A stretch of 64,000 nucleotides of DNA from Candidatus Epulonipiscium sp. (GCA_012841565.1 DUUM01000314.1:1-64000), one strand, 5' to 3'. Numbered from the stretch's first letter, positions 9,450-18,338 are shown. Notes: generated by a model from the letters alone, not told the origin. A program made the numbers and translations.

Positions 9450-11330
9450 TTAATTTCCCCCTTCTTCTTCTTTTTTTGTTGTGTTAAATAGTGCTTGTCT
9501 TTGCGTATCAAACCCTAATATCATACATCCATCTAAATTGGTGACCTTTTCAAATTCCTCTGGCTCTATAAGGCTTGAAATTTCTCCTAGTAGTTTATAT
9601 AACTTGCTACCTTTTGCACCTAACCTTTGTTTATAAGGATTAAGCTTATCATTAATGACTCCCCATGTTTTACATGGGGAAATTGAAAAACGCGTAAAAT
9701 ATCTCATAGCATTAGTTGTTCGTATAGAACCACCGTCACTATTGTCTCTCAAAGCCCAACTCTCAATCGCATCAGCAACTGCTAGTAATCTGCCACAATT
9801 ATAGGCTAAGTTGTTTGTTTCCTTTACTTCCATGGTGTATTCCTCCTTGTTATAATCATATAAATATTTTCTATACATTGCAGATGAAATCGTTAATACT
9901 TTTAACCAAGTGTAGACTTCCTTGTAGTTTTGAGGCCGTTTGGCTCTTTCAATTAGCTTTATTGGAATGTCCTTGGGTATTTTACACCCCTCTATGACAC
10001 ATGGTAGCAGTCTTTCCACTGCATTCGATAAGACCTTTGGATCTGCTTCTATTTTTGTCCCTCTGTCGGTTCCATATGCCACTGTGGCTATATCCCTTAA
10101 TGAAGGTGCCCCATTAAAGGATACATTCTTTTTGTCCTTAAACTTATATCTGTGATGCCACAATGAGGTCCTATGCCAATTCTCTATATTTGTCATTAGC
10201 TCATGGCCATCTAATCCATTATACTCGCGATAAAATATGATGGACATTCTACCTGTCGTAGCTGCCTCTACACCCATTATTGCAAGCTTTGTATTAGGTT
10301 TTATATAACTTTTATAACCTGATATTGCTTGATTAAATTGTTTCGATAATTCCTTCCCTGTAATATCCACTCCTTCCGAGTCTGAAGTGTCCTTAATAAA
10401 TTCGTCTATAAAATCAAAAGTATCCCCAAACACATCTGGTGTTGGCTCAGCTTCTGTGCCCCATAAAACAAAAACCTTCTCCCCAACTCTTTGTCCCTGA
10501 TGCTTAATTAACCACTTCAAAGCATTATGTGCTTTCTGCGACACCTCATAACCTATGGTCACTGCCTCTTGGGCCGTTTTGAACCTACCTTTAAATGTAA
10601 AGTTAGCTGTATCATTAGATGATATTATCTTGGCCTTATCCCCTGAATGGCGAATTTTAGATGGATGATTAGTGGTGCAGGAGGTTATTTCCCCTGTCGT
10701 ATAACAAAATTCTGCCCCTTCTTGTTTGGAAAGATAAAACTTTGTATAGTCATCAATTACCTTTTCATCTTCCCAAACAGCGTCCTTAGCCGCTTCGAAA
10801 GTTATCACCCTAAACCTTATAAAAGACTCAAATTGTTGACCTACTGAAAGTGTTATATCACCTGAGTTAAACTTATCAGCAAGTTTACCGTTATCATCCA
10901 GGGCAAGTATGTTAAATCTAACTAAGTCCTCAATTAAATTCCCCTTCAGTAAATAATCATATATAATTTCTACTTTTTGGTTTGTATAACTAGATTCCTT
11001 CCACTGTGCTAATTGCTGTATGTATGCATGATGATGTTCTTTTCCCTTTTTATCCGTATAGTCTTCATAATCACCGGCCACGTACTGGAGCTTATCACAC
11101 AGTGGCTGTGGTATTATTCCATTACCTCTACTTGCTGAAGATTCTGTTACTGGAATCAATGTCACTGCTTTGTCCCTTGCCACAAAATCAGCGGCAATCA
11201 TGACACTATCCTCATTTAATGTTATCTCAATATGAGCATTTTGCTCGGAATGAGCAATTGGTAGTAGCTCTTCACCCTCTTGCTTTATGATATTATCATA
11301 GGTTTCATCTAGGATTGTTATCCAGCTCAC
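9450..11330 (-). CDS. cas8c: Cascade large subunit Cas8c (Csd1), type I-C
   Basis: This is the large I-C subunit, which recognises the PAM and helps recruit Cas3 (established for the Csd1 family). The 626-aa length fits. It begins MSWITILDETYDNI and has the conserved stretches QQFESFIRFRV, LAIMGVEAATTGRMSIIFYRE and NWHRTSLWHHRYKF. The C-terminal part, typically able to serve as an internal Cas11-like small subunit in I-C systems, spans roughly residues 480-626 and includes RLLAVADAIESWALR; I could not identify an internal start with confidence. Its start overlaps cas5 by 26 bases. Confidence 0.96.
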   Translation of the reverse strand: MSWITILDETYDNIIKQEGEELLPIAHSEQNAHIEITLNEDSVMIAADFVARDKAVTLIPVTESSASRGNGIIPQPLCDKLQYVAGDYEDYTDKKGKEHHHAYIQQLAQWKESSYTNQKVEIIYDYLLKGNLIEDLVRFNILALDDNGKLADKFNSGDITLSVGQQFESFIRFRVITFEAAKDAVWEDEKVIDDYTKFYLSKQEGAEFCYTTGEITSCTTNHPSKIRHSGDKAKIISSNDTANFTFKGRFKTAQEAVTIGYEVSQKAHNALKWLIKHQGQRVGEKVFVLWGTEAEPTPDVFGDTFDFIDEFIKDTSDSEGVDITGKELSKQFNQAISGYKSYIKPNTKLAIMGVEAATTGRMSIIFYREYNGLDGHELMTNIENWHRTSLWHHRYKFKDKKNVSFNGAPSLRDIATVAYGTDRGTKIEADPKVLSNAVERLLPCVIEGCKIPKDIPIKLIERAKRPQNYKEVYTWLKVLTISSAMYRKYLYDYNKEEYTMEVKETNNLAYNCGRLLAVADAIESWALRDNSDGGSIRTTNAMRYFTRFSISPCKTWGVINDKLNPYKQRLGAKGSKLYKLLGEISSLIEPEEFEKVTNLDGCMILGFDTQRQALFNTTKKEEEGGN

Positions 11331-12054
11331 GATTGGTCACCTCCTCATTGTAACCTTCTAGTAATTGTCCTTCCTCTAAACCAGAAAAATTTTCTTCCCC
11401 AAATACCTTGGCTTCCATCTTTCTTATTTCAACTTCTTTAGGGCATTCTTCTGGTCTGCAGAAGTTAATAACACCATCAATCATTTTAGGATACCAAAAC
11501 CTTGTTAAGAGCTGGTTCTTCCCATTTTCATCTGGGTAACTTATTGAATGATACTGCATCCCAAACGCCATCTCTCCCATATTCTCATAGTAGCTTTTTT
11601 CATCATTAAAATTGGCTGGTTCGGCATAAGCCTGGCATTCCCTTACGCCAAGAAACACGTCTCTCCTTCCCCCTCTTTCCAATGATCTCTTGGCAATAAA
11701 ATAATGTTTATTTTCATTATGATCCTTCTTCAATTCAGGCCTATTAAGGTTGAATTCAAAATGGGCAGTTACAATATATACCACATCTTTCAAATATAAA
11801 TACCTTGATAAGTCATTTCCTCCATTATACTTAATAGGCCTAATTCCTTTAGATTCAGTTTGTATCTTGTTGACAATCTTTACACCATCTACTACCCAAA
11901 TTATTGAAGGTTTCCAATATATTGATTCACATATACCTTTCAATGCTTGATATGTCGGTAGCATTACTGTGGATTTTTCTCCCCCAATTTTTGTTATTGG
12001 ATCTGTAAATAACGCATAATCTCCTGTTATCTTAAAAGTTATACTATTTCTCAT
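11305..12054 (-). CDS. cas5c: crRNA endonuclease and Cascade subunit Cas5c (Cas5d)
   Basis: Type I-C systems lack Cas6; Cas5c cuts the pre-crRNA and stays bound to the 5' handle. The 249-aa protein shows the family start GDYALFTDPITKIGGEKSTVM. The catalytic residues reported for Bacillus halodurans Cas5d (Y46, K116, H117) occur at exactly the same positions here (SIYWKP with Y46; NKHYF with K116-H117). FLGVRECQAY is also conserved. It lies 11 bases after cas3 and overlaps cas8c, so these genes form one transcription unit. Confidence 0.97.
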   Translation of the reverse strand: MRNSITFKITGDYALFTDPITKIGGEKSTVMLPTYQALKGICESIYWKPSIIWVVDGVKIVNKIQTESKGIRPIKYNGGNDLSRYLYLKDVVYIVTAHFEFNLNRPELKKDHNENKHYFIAKRSLERGGRRDVFLGVRECQAYAEPANFNDEKSYYENMGEMAFGMQYHSISYPDENGKNQLLTRFWYPKMIDGVINFCRPEECPKEVEIRKMEAKVFGEENFSGLEEGQLLEGYNEEVTNRELDNNPR

Positions 12055-12065
12055 TTCGCTCTCCT

Positions 12066-14489
12066 TTACAAAAATAGTGGACTTAATTTCTTTTCTAGAA
12101 CAATGCCTTTACTTTCATCATAAAATCCATCATTCAATATATACACCCCTTCCACATCGCAGCCACTAATGGCACCTACTTCATCTAGCATTTTAAATTT
12201 ATAGTCAAAAACATTAACTGAATAAGTTTGGGCTATCTTTAGAGCACCTATTTTGCCTTCAAAATTCAAAGAGGAACCAAGATCATTAATCAATTCTTTT
12301 CCTTTTCCATAAGGCACTATTAAAGCTTTCGTATTATCTTCTATGACTTTAAAATGTTGCCTCGCATCTTTAAATTGAAAACAAAAATACAGATTGTACT
12401 TTGTATCAGAAGTTGCGTCGTATAATCTCCGCAAAGATTGATTGGATGATAAAAGGTTATGAATTGTCCCTCCCTCTTTAGTAATAGGGTAATCAAATTC
12501 TTTCTCTACAGAGTCTTCTTTTATAAATCTTCGAAAATATTGGTATATTGCTTTTGTAGAGAGTAAGCTATCATCGAACTTTGTAGGGTCTCGTTTATAT
12601 AAATCTAGGATGCCCGTTGTTTTTAATTTCCCTATCTCAATGGACTTAAGCCTTGTTGTATTTTCATATTCCTTTTGAAAGTTCATAATATACGTTTCAG
12701 CTTCTTCAACCTCTCCATGCCTATTGCATCTCCCCGATGCCTGTGCAATAGAGTCAAGCCCTGAAAGACTCCTTATGACACAAGCAAAGCTTATATCAAC
12801 ACCACATTCTATTACTTGTGTACTGATACAAATAGTAGCTTCTTTCTGGGCGAGTGATTTCTTCATCGCCTCTACAACTGCCATTCGATGTGATGGACAA
12901 ATATTAGAACTTAAGTAGTAAAGTGTGCCTTTAAAATCTTCCTTCTCAAGTAATGCGTAGATACTCTCTGCTGTATTAACGGTATTCACGATTAGTAGTA
13001 TACTCGGTTTTTCGGCCACACTGTCTATTATAAAATCTGCTAGATCCTGATGGTTATATCCCTCAGGCCTAGTTTTATCTATTACCTTAACGCGCTTTAA
13101 TTTTTCAAATGCATCTGGAACATTTTTTACAATTTCATTGTCTTTTGATAACTTTATGGGCCTATTAACTTCATGTAGCACAGGTTGTGTAGCCGTACAT
13201 AAAATAATTGTACAGTTCAAACATTTACTTAGAAAATTAACAGCCCCATTAAATAAGGATATACAATACATGGGAACTGACTGGACTTCATCAAAGATTA
13301 TGACTGAATTTGAAAGACTTTGTAGCCTTCTAATGTTGGATGAAGGTGCCGCATATAATGTGTTTAAAAATTGCACCATTGTAGTAAAAACGAACTGATA
13401 ATCCCACCTATCACTTAATATCTTTATATCTTTTTTATCCTCATATGCTACTTTTTCTTCCGTAGTATCACTTAAAATATTAGAATGATATTCTAATAAA
13501 TTGTCACCACACTTTATTATTTCCCTAATCTCTCCTGCATTTTGCTCAATTATACTTGTATAGGGTGCTATATAAAAAATTCTTTCTTTTCCTTGTTTTT
13601 TGGCGTGGTTTAAAGCAAATCTTAGACTTGAAATGGTTTTTCCACCTCCCGTCGGTACTGTTAGCGTGTAAACCCCTGTAGGCATATTAGAAAACTCTAG
13701 GCAATCATTCGCTATCTCATTTCTCTTTTGGAATACAACTCCTTGTTTTTCACTAATGGGGTTTATTTTCTTGAATTTATCTAATTTCTCTTCTAGATTT
13801 TGGCTATATAAATCTATGTCGCTTATCAACTTTGGTCCCTCTAAATAAGGCTTTTTGACTTCAAATAAATAACTATCTAACCAGTCCGAATCGATGATAA
13901 CACTATAAAGTACTTTAACTAGCAAGTGGACTTCAAACGGAATATTATCCTTATCTGATGCACCACCGGAAATCTTTCTTAAGCAACATTCAATTTCTTT
14001 ATTCGCTTCAGAAAATAATATTTCTAATTTCTCTTGCGTATATATCTCTTCGAATTCCTCTTTTACTTCTTTATAGCTAGTATCACATACTTTATTGATT
14101 CTCTCTATCAGTGTGATTTTGTTATTTGTATCAATACAATTTGGAAGTCCACCATGATGATAACAAATAACCAATGATATCACCTGGGAACTATATTGCT
14201 CCATTTTATTTCCATTTTTATATCTATCATAGATATATTTTGCACCATATACAGCATGATCCACCTTAATACCCTTCTGATTATTATCTTTATCTGTCAT
14301 TTGTTTTTTTATATACTCTTGAAATTCAGCACTTAACTTCCCCATATCATGCAATAATCCAATAAGACAAGCAGTCTTGGCTAAGTTTATATTTCCTACT
14401 CTTTCTCTAGCATACTTGCTGACATTGTCCAAATGTTCTTGTACAGACTGTACTGAATTTGTTTTTTCACAAAAGCGTGCTATTTTCAT
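12066..14489 (-). CDS. cas3: CRISPR-associated HD nuclease-helicase Cas3
   Basis: Cas3 (807 aa) is recruited by Cascade to nick and unwind target DNA. The N-terminal HD nuclease domain shows LIGLLHDMGKLS (H47-D48). The superfamily 2 helicase follows, with Walker A TVPTGGGKTISS at about residue 284, DEVQ in place of DEAD, CTATQP, and motif VI QASGRCNRHGE. All motifs look intact. The start at 14489 is chosen over an ATG at 14549 because GGTGGGGGAA precedes it. It is first in the cas effector operon, 121 bp after the WYL regulator gene. Confidence 0.97.
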   Translation of the reverse strand: MKIARFCEKTNSVQSVQEHLDNVSKYARERVGNINLAKTACLIGLLHDMGKLSAEFQEYIKKQMTDKDNNQKGIKVDHAVYGAKYIYDRYKNGNKMEQYSSQVISLVICYHHGGLPNCIDTNNKITLIERINKVCDTSYKEVKEEFEEIYTQEKLEILFSEANKEIECCLRKISGGASDKDNIPFEVHLLVKVLYSVIIDSDWLDSYLFEVKKPYLEGPKLISDIDLYSQNLEEKLDKFKKINPISEKQGVVFQKRNEIANDCLEFSNMPTGVYTLTVPTGGGKTISSLRFALNHAKKQGKERIFYIAPYTSIIEQNAGEIREIIKCGDNLLEYHSNILSDTTEEKVAYEDKKDIKILSDRWDYQFVFTTMVQFLNTLYAAPSSNIRRLQSLSNSVIIFDEVQSVPMYCISLFNGAVNFLSKCLNCTIILCTATQPVLHEVNRPIKLSKDNEIVKNVPDAFEKLKRVKVIDKTRPEGYNHQDLADFIIDSVAEKPSILLIVNTVNTAESIYALLEKEDFKGTLYYLSSNICPSHRMAVVEAMKKSLAQKEATICISTQVIECGVDISFACVIRSLSGLDSIAQASGRCNRHGEVEEAETYIMNFQKEYENTTRLKSIEIGKLKTTGILDLYKRDPTKFDDSLLSTKAIYQYFRRFIKEDSVEKEFDYPITKEGGTIHNLLSSNQSLRRLYDATSDTKYNLYFCFQFKDARQHFKVIEDNTKALIVPYGKGKELINDLGSSLNFEGKIGALKIAQTYSVNVFDYKFKMLDEVGAISGCDVEGVYILNDGFYDESKGIVLEKKLSPLFL

Positions 14490-14610
14490 TATTTCCCCCA
14501 CCTTTTCTACTGCTACCCTTTCTATGCATAGTATCACAGATAGATGCAATATACGGTACCATTACACAAATTATTTGAATAGTATCATATATCTTGTCAA
14601 GTTTCATTAT
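14490..14610 (-). promoter_or_regulatory. Spacer upstream of cas3 with possible regulator sites
   Basis: This 121-bp gap lies between the WYL gene and cas3. It has a TTGACA at 14595-14600 (minus strand) but only a poor -10. The nonamer ATAGTATCA appears twice on the plus strand, at 14528-14536 and 14579-14587, 51 bp or about five helical turns apart. The first copy overlaps the palindrome CTATGCATAG. These could be operator half-sites for the neighbouring WYL protein; this is inference only. Confidence 0.4.
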
Positions 14611-15561
14611 TTAATCTTCTTTATTGTATAATTCAAGTACTTTTCGCATCTCATTTTTAATATCTTCTTTAAGTTTCAGGGGTTTTATCACTTCTACTAA
14701 ACTCCCCATGCCCATTACCCATGCTTTAATTTCCGTATATCCACCCATCTTAGCTTCAAATAGTATTGATTGATCTTCAGCATCTTCTATTTTTTGATTG
14801 GTAGAATATATTTTTTCTTTTACTATTTGGCTCATTGGGTAATGAATTTTCAAGTTCAGATCAATGGGGGCATCATTATAAATCCCAAATGAATTTCTAA
14901 AGGTTTCTTTGAAATCCAACCTAGGACTAATTACAAACACCTCTTTTAGAATCTCATGACTTATAATTCTACATAGCTTAAACGTCCGTGCTTTTTTTCG
15001 AAGTTCACAGTAGCCATAAAAATAAGCCGCCCCTTTGTGATCACATAATCCATAGGGATGAATAATTCTTTCTTGTATATTCTGCTGTTTTTTACCGATT
15101 GATGCATACTTAATTTTAATTTTCTTCTTTTTCTCTATTGATTGGTTAATATCTTTCCAAACTTGTTGTTCATTTTCCGTAGCTACTGGGGCTATTCCCT
15201 TTGAGTAATAGCATGTTTCTCTAAAATCATTTTTCTCGTTTAAAATTTTACTTGTTAGGGTGTCAAAATCAGTTCTATAATGGTAGTTTCCATTTCTAAT
15301 AACTTTTCCAGCTTTTTTGAGAGCATCCAGTTCTTCTGTTGTAATCGCTACTCCTCTTAGGCTCATGTGGTTTTCTAAATAATAACCGCCGTGTCTACCT
15401 AATATCGATCCTATGTAAATATATGCATCTTCTAAATCCTCCTTATAGTTTTTAACCATCCTAGGGGTTACATCAAGTTCATTTGCTATTTCTCCTACTG
15501 TCATTAGGCCTCTACTTTGTAATAGCATGTACATCTTTAGCGCATTGGTTACCTTACCCAT
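14611..15561 (-). CDS. WYL-domain transcriptional regulator, putative cas regulator
   Basis: This 316-aa protein has an N-terminal winged helix-turn-helix of DeoR type (MTVGEIANELDVTPRMVKNYKEDLE, about residues 20-45) and a WYL ligand-binding domain (about 145-215), where the name motif is replaced by AYFYGYCE followed by RTFKLCRI. A C-terminal WCX-like region ends the protein. WYL proteins often control CRISPR-cas and other defence genes by sensing nucleic-acid ligands. Its position directly upstream of cas3, in the same direction and downstream of a 54-aa ORF, makes cas regulation likely. Whether it activates or represses cannot be told. Confidence 0.9.
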   Translation of the reverse strand: MGKVTNALKMYMLLQSRGLMTVGEIANELDVTPRMVKNYKEDLEDAYIYIGSILGRHGGYYLENHMSLRGVAITTEELDALKKAGKVIRNGNYHYRTDFDTLTSKILNEKNDFRETCYYSKGIAPVATENEQQVWKDINQSIEKKKKIKIKYASIGKKQQNIQERIIHPYGLCDHKGAAYFYGYCELRKKARTFKLCRIISHEILKEVFVISPRLDFKETFRNSFGIYNDAPIDLNLKIHYPMSQIVKEKIYSTNQKIEDAEDQSILFEAKMGGYTEIKAWVMGMGSLVEVIKPLKLKEDIKNEMRKVLELYNKED

Positions 15562-15575
15562 TTTTTCACCTCACT

Positions 15576-15740
15576 CTAAATTCTTCTTCTGTTCTCTCCT
15601 GGTACAATATCTTCTAATTCCAATAAAAATCTTATTTTTTTTGGGTATTCCTGTCCCTTTATGTATGAGGCCGATTTATATAGTTCTTTAACCGCCTCTT
15701 TGTTGGTCGTAATTGTCCATGAATTAGCTTTAAGTATCAT
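15576..15740 (-). CDS. 54-aa basic protein at the head of the WYL-cas unit, unknown function
   Basis: This short frame begins MILKANSWTITTNKEA and ends DIVPGENRRRI with a stop at 15576, only 14 bp before the WYL gene. GGGGGATAAGG precedes the ATG, and an extended -10 promoter (TGATATAAT) lies about 40 bp upstream, so it would be the first gene of the transcript. It is lysine/arginine-rich with a probable helix (KEAVKELYKSASYI) and no membrane segment or cysteine. I do not recognise a family. It could be a small partner of the WYL protein, a regulatory leader peptide, or a remnant of a larger gene. Confidence 0.6.
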   Translation of the reverse strand: MILKANSWTITTNKEAVKELYKSASYIKGQEYPKKIRFLLELEDIVPGENRRRI

Positions 15741-15778
15741 CCTTATCCCCCTAAACTAAATAATTAAACTCCAGTACA

Positions 15779-15787
15779 ATTATATCA
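15779..15787 (-). promoter_or_regulatory. Extended -10 promoter for the WYL/cas transcript
   Basis: On the minus strand TGATATAAT gives a perfect TATAAT with the TGn extension. The -35 region (about 15802-15808) is poor, as expected for an extended -10 promoter. Transcription would start near 15772 and leave a leader of about 30 bases before the 54-aa ORF. Confidence 0.6.
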
Positions 15788-15891
15788 TAAATATTAGATT
15801 ATTGTATATATTCTAGACTTTATGAATTATAATGTTGAAACTAAAAATCTTACAATCCATGATGAATATTTTGTATAATAAAAATAAAGAA

Positions 15892-15918
15892 AGCACTAGT
15901 GCTAGTTACACTAATGCT
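15892..15918 (-). terminator. Hairpin terminator for leftward transcripts
   Basis: AGCACTAGTG and CACTAATGCT form a 10-bp stem with one mismatch and a 7-base loop. On the minus strand it is followed by TTTCTTTATTTTTATT. It would stop transcripts coming from the 16-kb region before they enter the cas promoter. Confidence 0.65.
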
Positions 15919-15981
15919 CTTAATGACTTCTTCTAAATTATAGTATGTTTGTGATTGATGATTAGGGGATAACATAAAATT

Positions 15982-16107
15982 TTAATTCAATATATACTTA
16001 GTTTCTAGTACATAATGTATTTGTCCTTTTTTAGTCTTTTTGATCTCATCATTCATTTGTTCCTATTCCCATTTATTTGGATTCCATGTTAATAAAAATG
16101 TATTCAT
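15982..16107 (-). pseudogene. Remnant of an EVE/PUA-like domain gene
   Basis: Reading from ATG 16107, just after an AAAAGGTGGG ribosome site, gives MNTFLLTWNPNKWE, a stop, and then EQMNDEIKKTKKGQ. LLTWNPxxW is the characteristic opening of EVE/PUA-like domain proteins, which are often linked to modified-base restriction. An in-frame stop at codon 15 and early termination at 15982 leave only a short fragment. The family assignment rests on this opening motif alone. Confidence 0.55.
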
Positions 16108-16168
16108 TTTTCCCACCTTTTTTAAAATTTAAATCTTCTGTGTTTTTCTTCAGCTTCTTCTTATTATA

Positions 16169-16420
16169 TTAGAAGTTTATCTCAAAGCTCTTGCTTCCAT
16201 CTTCTAGCACAAAAAATGGAATGCCAATTTGTCCTCTTTCTTTTACTGGTTGAAACATAGGCTCATTGTCACGGTAAGATAAGAATTTTTTCATGGTCCT
16301 TACATCTTGTGTGATTTGCCTATACTCTAGCTCAATATCATTTCGCTTGAGTAGTTGGGCTTCTGCTTCCACACAATCTGAGCATATTCTAGAGCCGTAC
16401 ATAATTATTTTCATCATCAT
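16169..16420 (-). CDS. Glutaredoxin-like protein
   Basis: This 83-aa thioredoxin-fold protein starts MMMKIIMYGSRICSDCVEAEA. The redox motif CSDC (about residues 13-16) replaces the usual CPYC, and the cis-proline region IGIPFF is present near residue 67. It belongs to the glutaredoxin-related clostridial proteins, which probably reduce disulfides or act in thiol-metal chemistry. AAGGAGA lies directly before the run of three ATG codons, so initiation at the second or third Met is also possible. It is transcribed leftward, apparently alone or with the nucleotidase upstream (43 bp gap). Confidence 0.8.
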   Translation of the reverse strand: MMMKIIMYGSRICSDCVEAEAQLLKRNDIELEYRQITQDVRTMKKFLSYRDNEPMFQPVKERGQIGIPFFVLEDGSKSFEINF

Positions 16421-16463
16421 TCTCTCCTTTTTATGTTTTATATTAGTTTGCTATTACATTTAC

Positions 16464-17942
16464 TTAGTTTATGCTTTCAAAAACAAGGCGCCCTTCAATT
16501 TTCCTTGTTATATTGGAATGGTATCTAAGCCATTCTTCTAGCACCTGATAATCTGACGTACTGACTACTTGGGGTATTCCCATAGCAAATAGTTCCTCTT
16601 CCGAAACACCTAGATTTTCCATAGAATTCGTAACGTGATACCCTTGCAAAGTAATGGTATATGCTTGATTGTCCATCACTGGTATATCATCCACCGTAAG
16701 GGATACCAGCTTTAATGTCACATCACAGTACCGTGCTTTAACCCGGTTATTAATCTGAAAGCACTCTCCCTCACCGTTTCTATTTTCAATTCGCATAATA
16801 TGAGAAAATATTTTCCATAGTTGCTCACCACTAATGGTATACCTAGTTAAGCTATCTTCAAAGGGAAAACAGGCTTTTAAGCTGCCCAGGGTTACAACAG
16901 GTCCAAGTTCCTGCCCCCGAATTGAGCCAGATCCCAGAAGAACAACATGTGTTTTTGATTGGTCAGCCAATGCATCCGCCATCATATTGCCAAGGGTTGT
17001 TTCTTCCTGCCTATTAGGATGCATCAGTTTCTCAGAAAAACGTGTAACAATGGCGTTATATTTTTCATCTACCATATCTTTATAGCTATGGATAAATTCC
17101 TGTAGGGATGCGTCTATCTCTGCCGTTTGATCATTGATAGGAACTAATTGCCATTGCCAGTCAATAATGGCGTTTGTCTTTTCATCAACAACAATATCAA
17201 ATCTGCCAATTTGTTCGGTTCCAGTCCCCGCCTGGGCTATTAATATATTATTGACTTCTTCTGGCTGGTCCAAAATTGTATGGGAATGGCCACCGATAAT
17301 CATATCTACGCCCCATTCTGGGTTTAACATTTTGGCTAGTTCAATATCAGATTCAAATCCAATATGAGTTAGGGCAACCGTTAAGTCGATATCTTCATTT
17401 TTATAGGTGTTGCAAATCTTTCCTATTTCCTCCGCTGCATCTTCAATGGATACAAAGGTTCCAATGAGTTGATCCTGGGCTATTTTAGCCATTACCTTTT
17501 CAGTAATGATGCCAATAAAAAGAATGTTGAACCCCCCTACGCGCTTGATTATGTATGGGGTCATGAGTCTTTTCCCATATTGTTTCATGTAAAGATTAGC
17601 GTTTACAATCGGGAAGTTTGCCACTTTTTCAAGAAATAAAAGATGAGGTAATCCGTAATCTAATTCATGATTGCCAAGGGTAACCACATCAGGCGAAAGG
17701 TAATTCATGATTTCTATAGTTGAGATGCCTTTATACTCGGAATCAATTAAGGATCCCTGAACCATATCGCCCGCAATCACATAGATAACATTTTCTTCTT
17801 CTTGTCTAACTTTATTTAGGTAGCCTGAAAGAAGCCCAAGCCCTCCAATCAGCTGGCCACTGCCTTCTTTAACCTCGGATAGAAAATCTCCGTGCATATC
17901 ATTGGAATGTAAAATCGTAAATTTTTGTGTTTTCTTTTTCAT
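16464..17942 (-). CDS. 5'-nucleotidase / UshA-like metallophosphatase, cytoplasmic
   Basis: This 492-aa two-domain enzyme probably hydrolyses nucleotides or related phosphoesters. The N-terminal calcineurin-like metallophosphatase domain shows HSNDMHGDF, GDMVQGS, GNHELDYG, THIGFESD and GGHSHT, which together hold the two metal ions. The C-terminal 5_nucleotid_C domain contains NMMADAL and GSGSIRG. No signal peptide is present, unlike many secreted family members. Start 17942 is chosen for GAGGTGAGTAC just upstream, rather than an earlier ATG at 17981. Its first 41 bases recur at 19242-19282, pointing to a lost tandem copy. Confidence 0.9.
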   Translation of the reverse strand: MKKKTQKFTILHSNDMHGDFLSEVKEGSGQLIGGLGLLSGYLNKVRQEEENVIYVIAGDMVQGSLIDSEYKGISTIEIMNYLSPDVVTLGNHELDYGLPHLLFLEKVANFPIVNANLYMKQYGKRLMTPYIIKRVGGFNILFIGIITEKVMAKIAQDQLIGTFVSIEDAAEEIGKICNTYKNEDIDLTVALTHIGFESDIELAKMLNPEWGVDMIIGGHSHTILDQPEEVNNILIAQAGTGTEQIGRFDIVVDEKTNAIIDWQWQLVPINDQTAEIDASLQEFIHSYKDMVDEKYNAIVTRFSEKLMHPNRQEETTLGNMMADALADQSKTHVVLLGSGSIRGQELGPVVTLGSLKACFPFEDSLTRYTISGEQLWKIFSHIMRIENRNGEGECFQINNRVKARYCDVTLKLVSLTVDDIPVMDNQAYTITLQGYHVTNSMENLGVSEEELFAMGIPQVVSTSDYQVLEEWLRYHSNITRKIEGRLVFESIN

Positions 17943-18338
17943 GTACTCACCTCGTGTCATATGATTTTTACCCTTAATCAAATAGATAGCATTAAGGCTG
18001 ATTTTTACCCCCTATTTTTAAAAAGAATTTTTCAATCATTTTTTCCTGCTTTTTGCTTTTTTATTGTCCTAAAGATCTAAAAGCTAGAAGGACTGAATGA
18101 CCTGATTATTATTATTTAAATTAGTCTTAATAATATTAGTCTTAATATGTGCTCGAATTTCGTACTTCAGGATAATGAAATTCGAATGTCAGTGGTTTAA
18201 AATATGCATCTTCTCTGGGAATGTTTGATTTAGGGCTGTGGATAAAATAACCTGATGATTCGTACCTCTTTATGCCACAAGCCACATCCTTTGAGGAGCC
18301 CTTGTGGCTTTTCGTTTTTTCTAGCCACCTTAAAAGCA
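17943..18338. other. Gene-poor stretch with paralogous upstream sequence and unassigned DNA
   Basis: The part at about 18008-18090 closely matches 19424-19500 (shared TAAAAAGAATTTTTCAA and CTAAAGATCTAA), so it is a duplicated upstream region of the nucleotidase gene. Further right, ATTAGTCTTAATA occurs twice in tandem near 18121-18150, and CGAATTTC/GAAATTCG forms an 8-bp inverted repeat near 18155-18185. A 65-codon minus frame (18142-18339) ends KPLTFEFHYPEVRNSSTY, but it has no convincing ribosome site and overlaps a hairpin. I do not call it a gene. Confidence 0.5.
18274..18320 (+). terminator. Rightward hairpin terminator without an obvious gene
   Basis: GCCACAAG (18274-18281) pairs with CTTGTGGC (18301-18308), followed by TTTTCGTTTTTT on the plus strand: a good intrinsic terminator. 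No plus-strand gene lies upstream. It may be a leftover of an inserted element that replaced the 3' part of the abiEii gene. Confidence 0.6.

Noticed and set aside
6601..14489. A novel or hybrid CRISPR subtype
   Set aside because: Gene order, repeat and all signature proteins match standard type I-C (cas3-cas5c-cas8c-cas7-cas4-cas1-cas2); only the upstream small ORF is unusual.
14377..14631. 84-codon plus-strand frame across the cas3 start
   Set aside because: Lies mostly antisense to cas3, lacks a ribosome site and has no conserved features.
17943..18270. Riboswitch before the rightward terminator at 18274
   Set aside because: No conserved riboswitch core was recognised and no gene follows in the plus direction.
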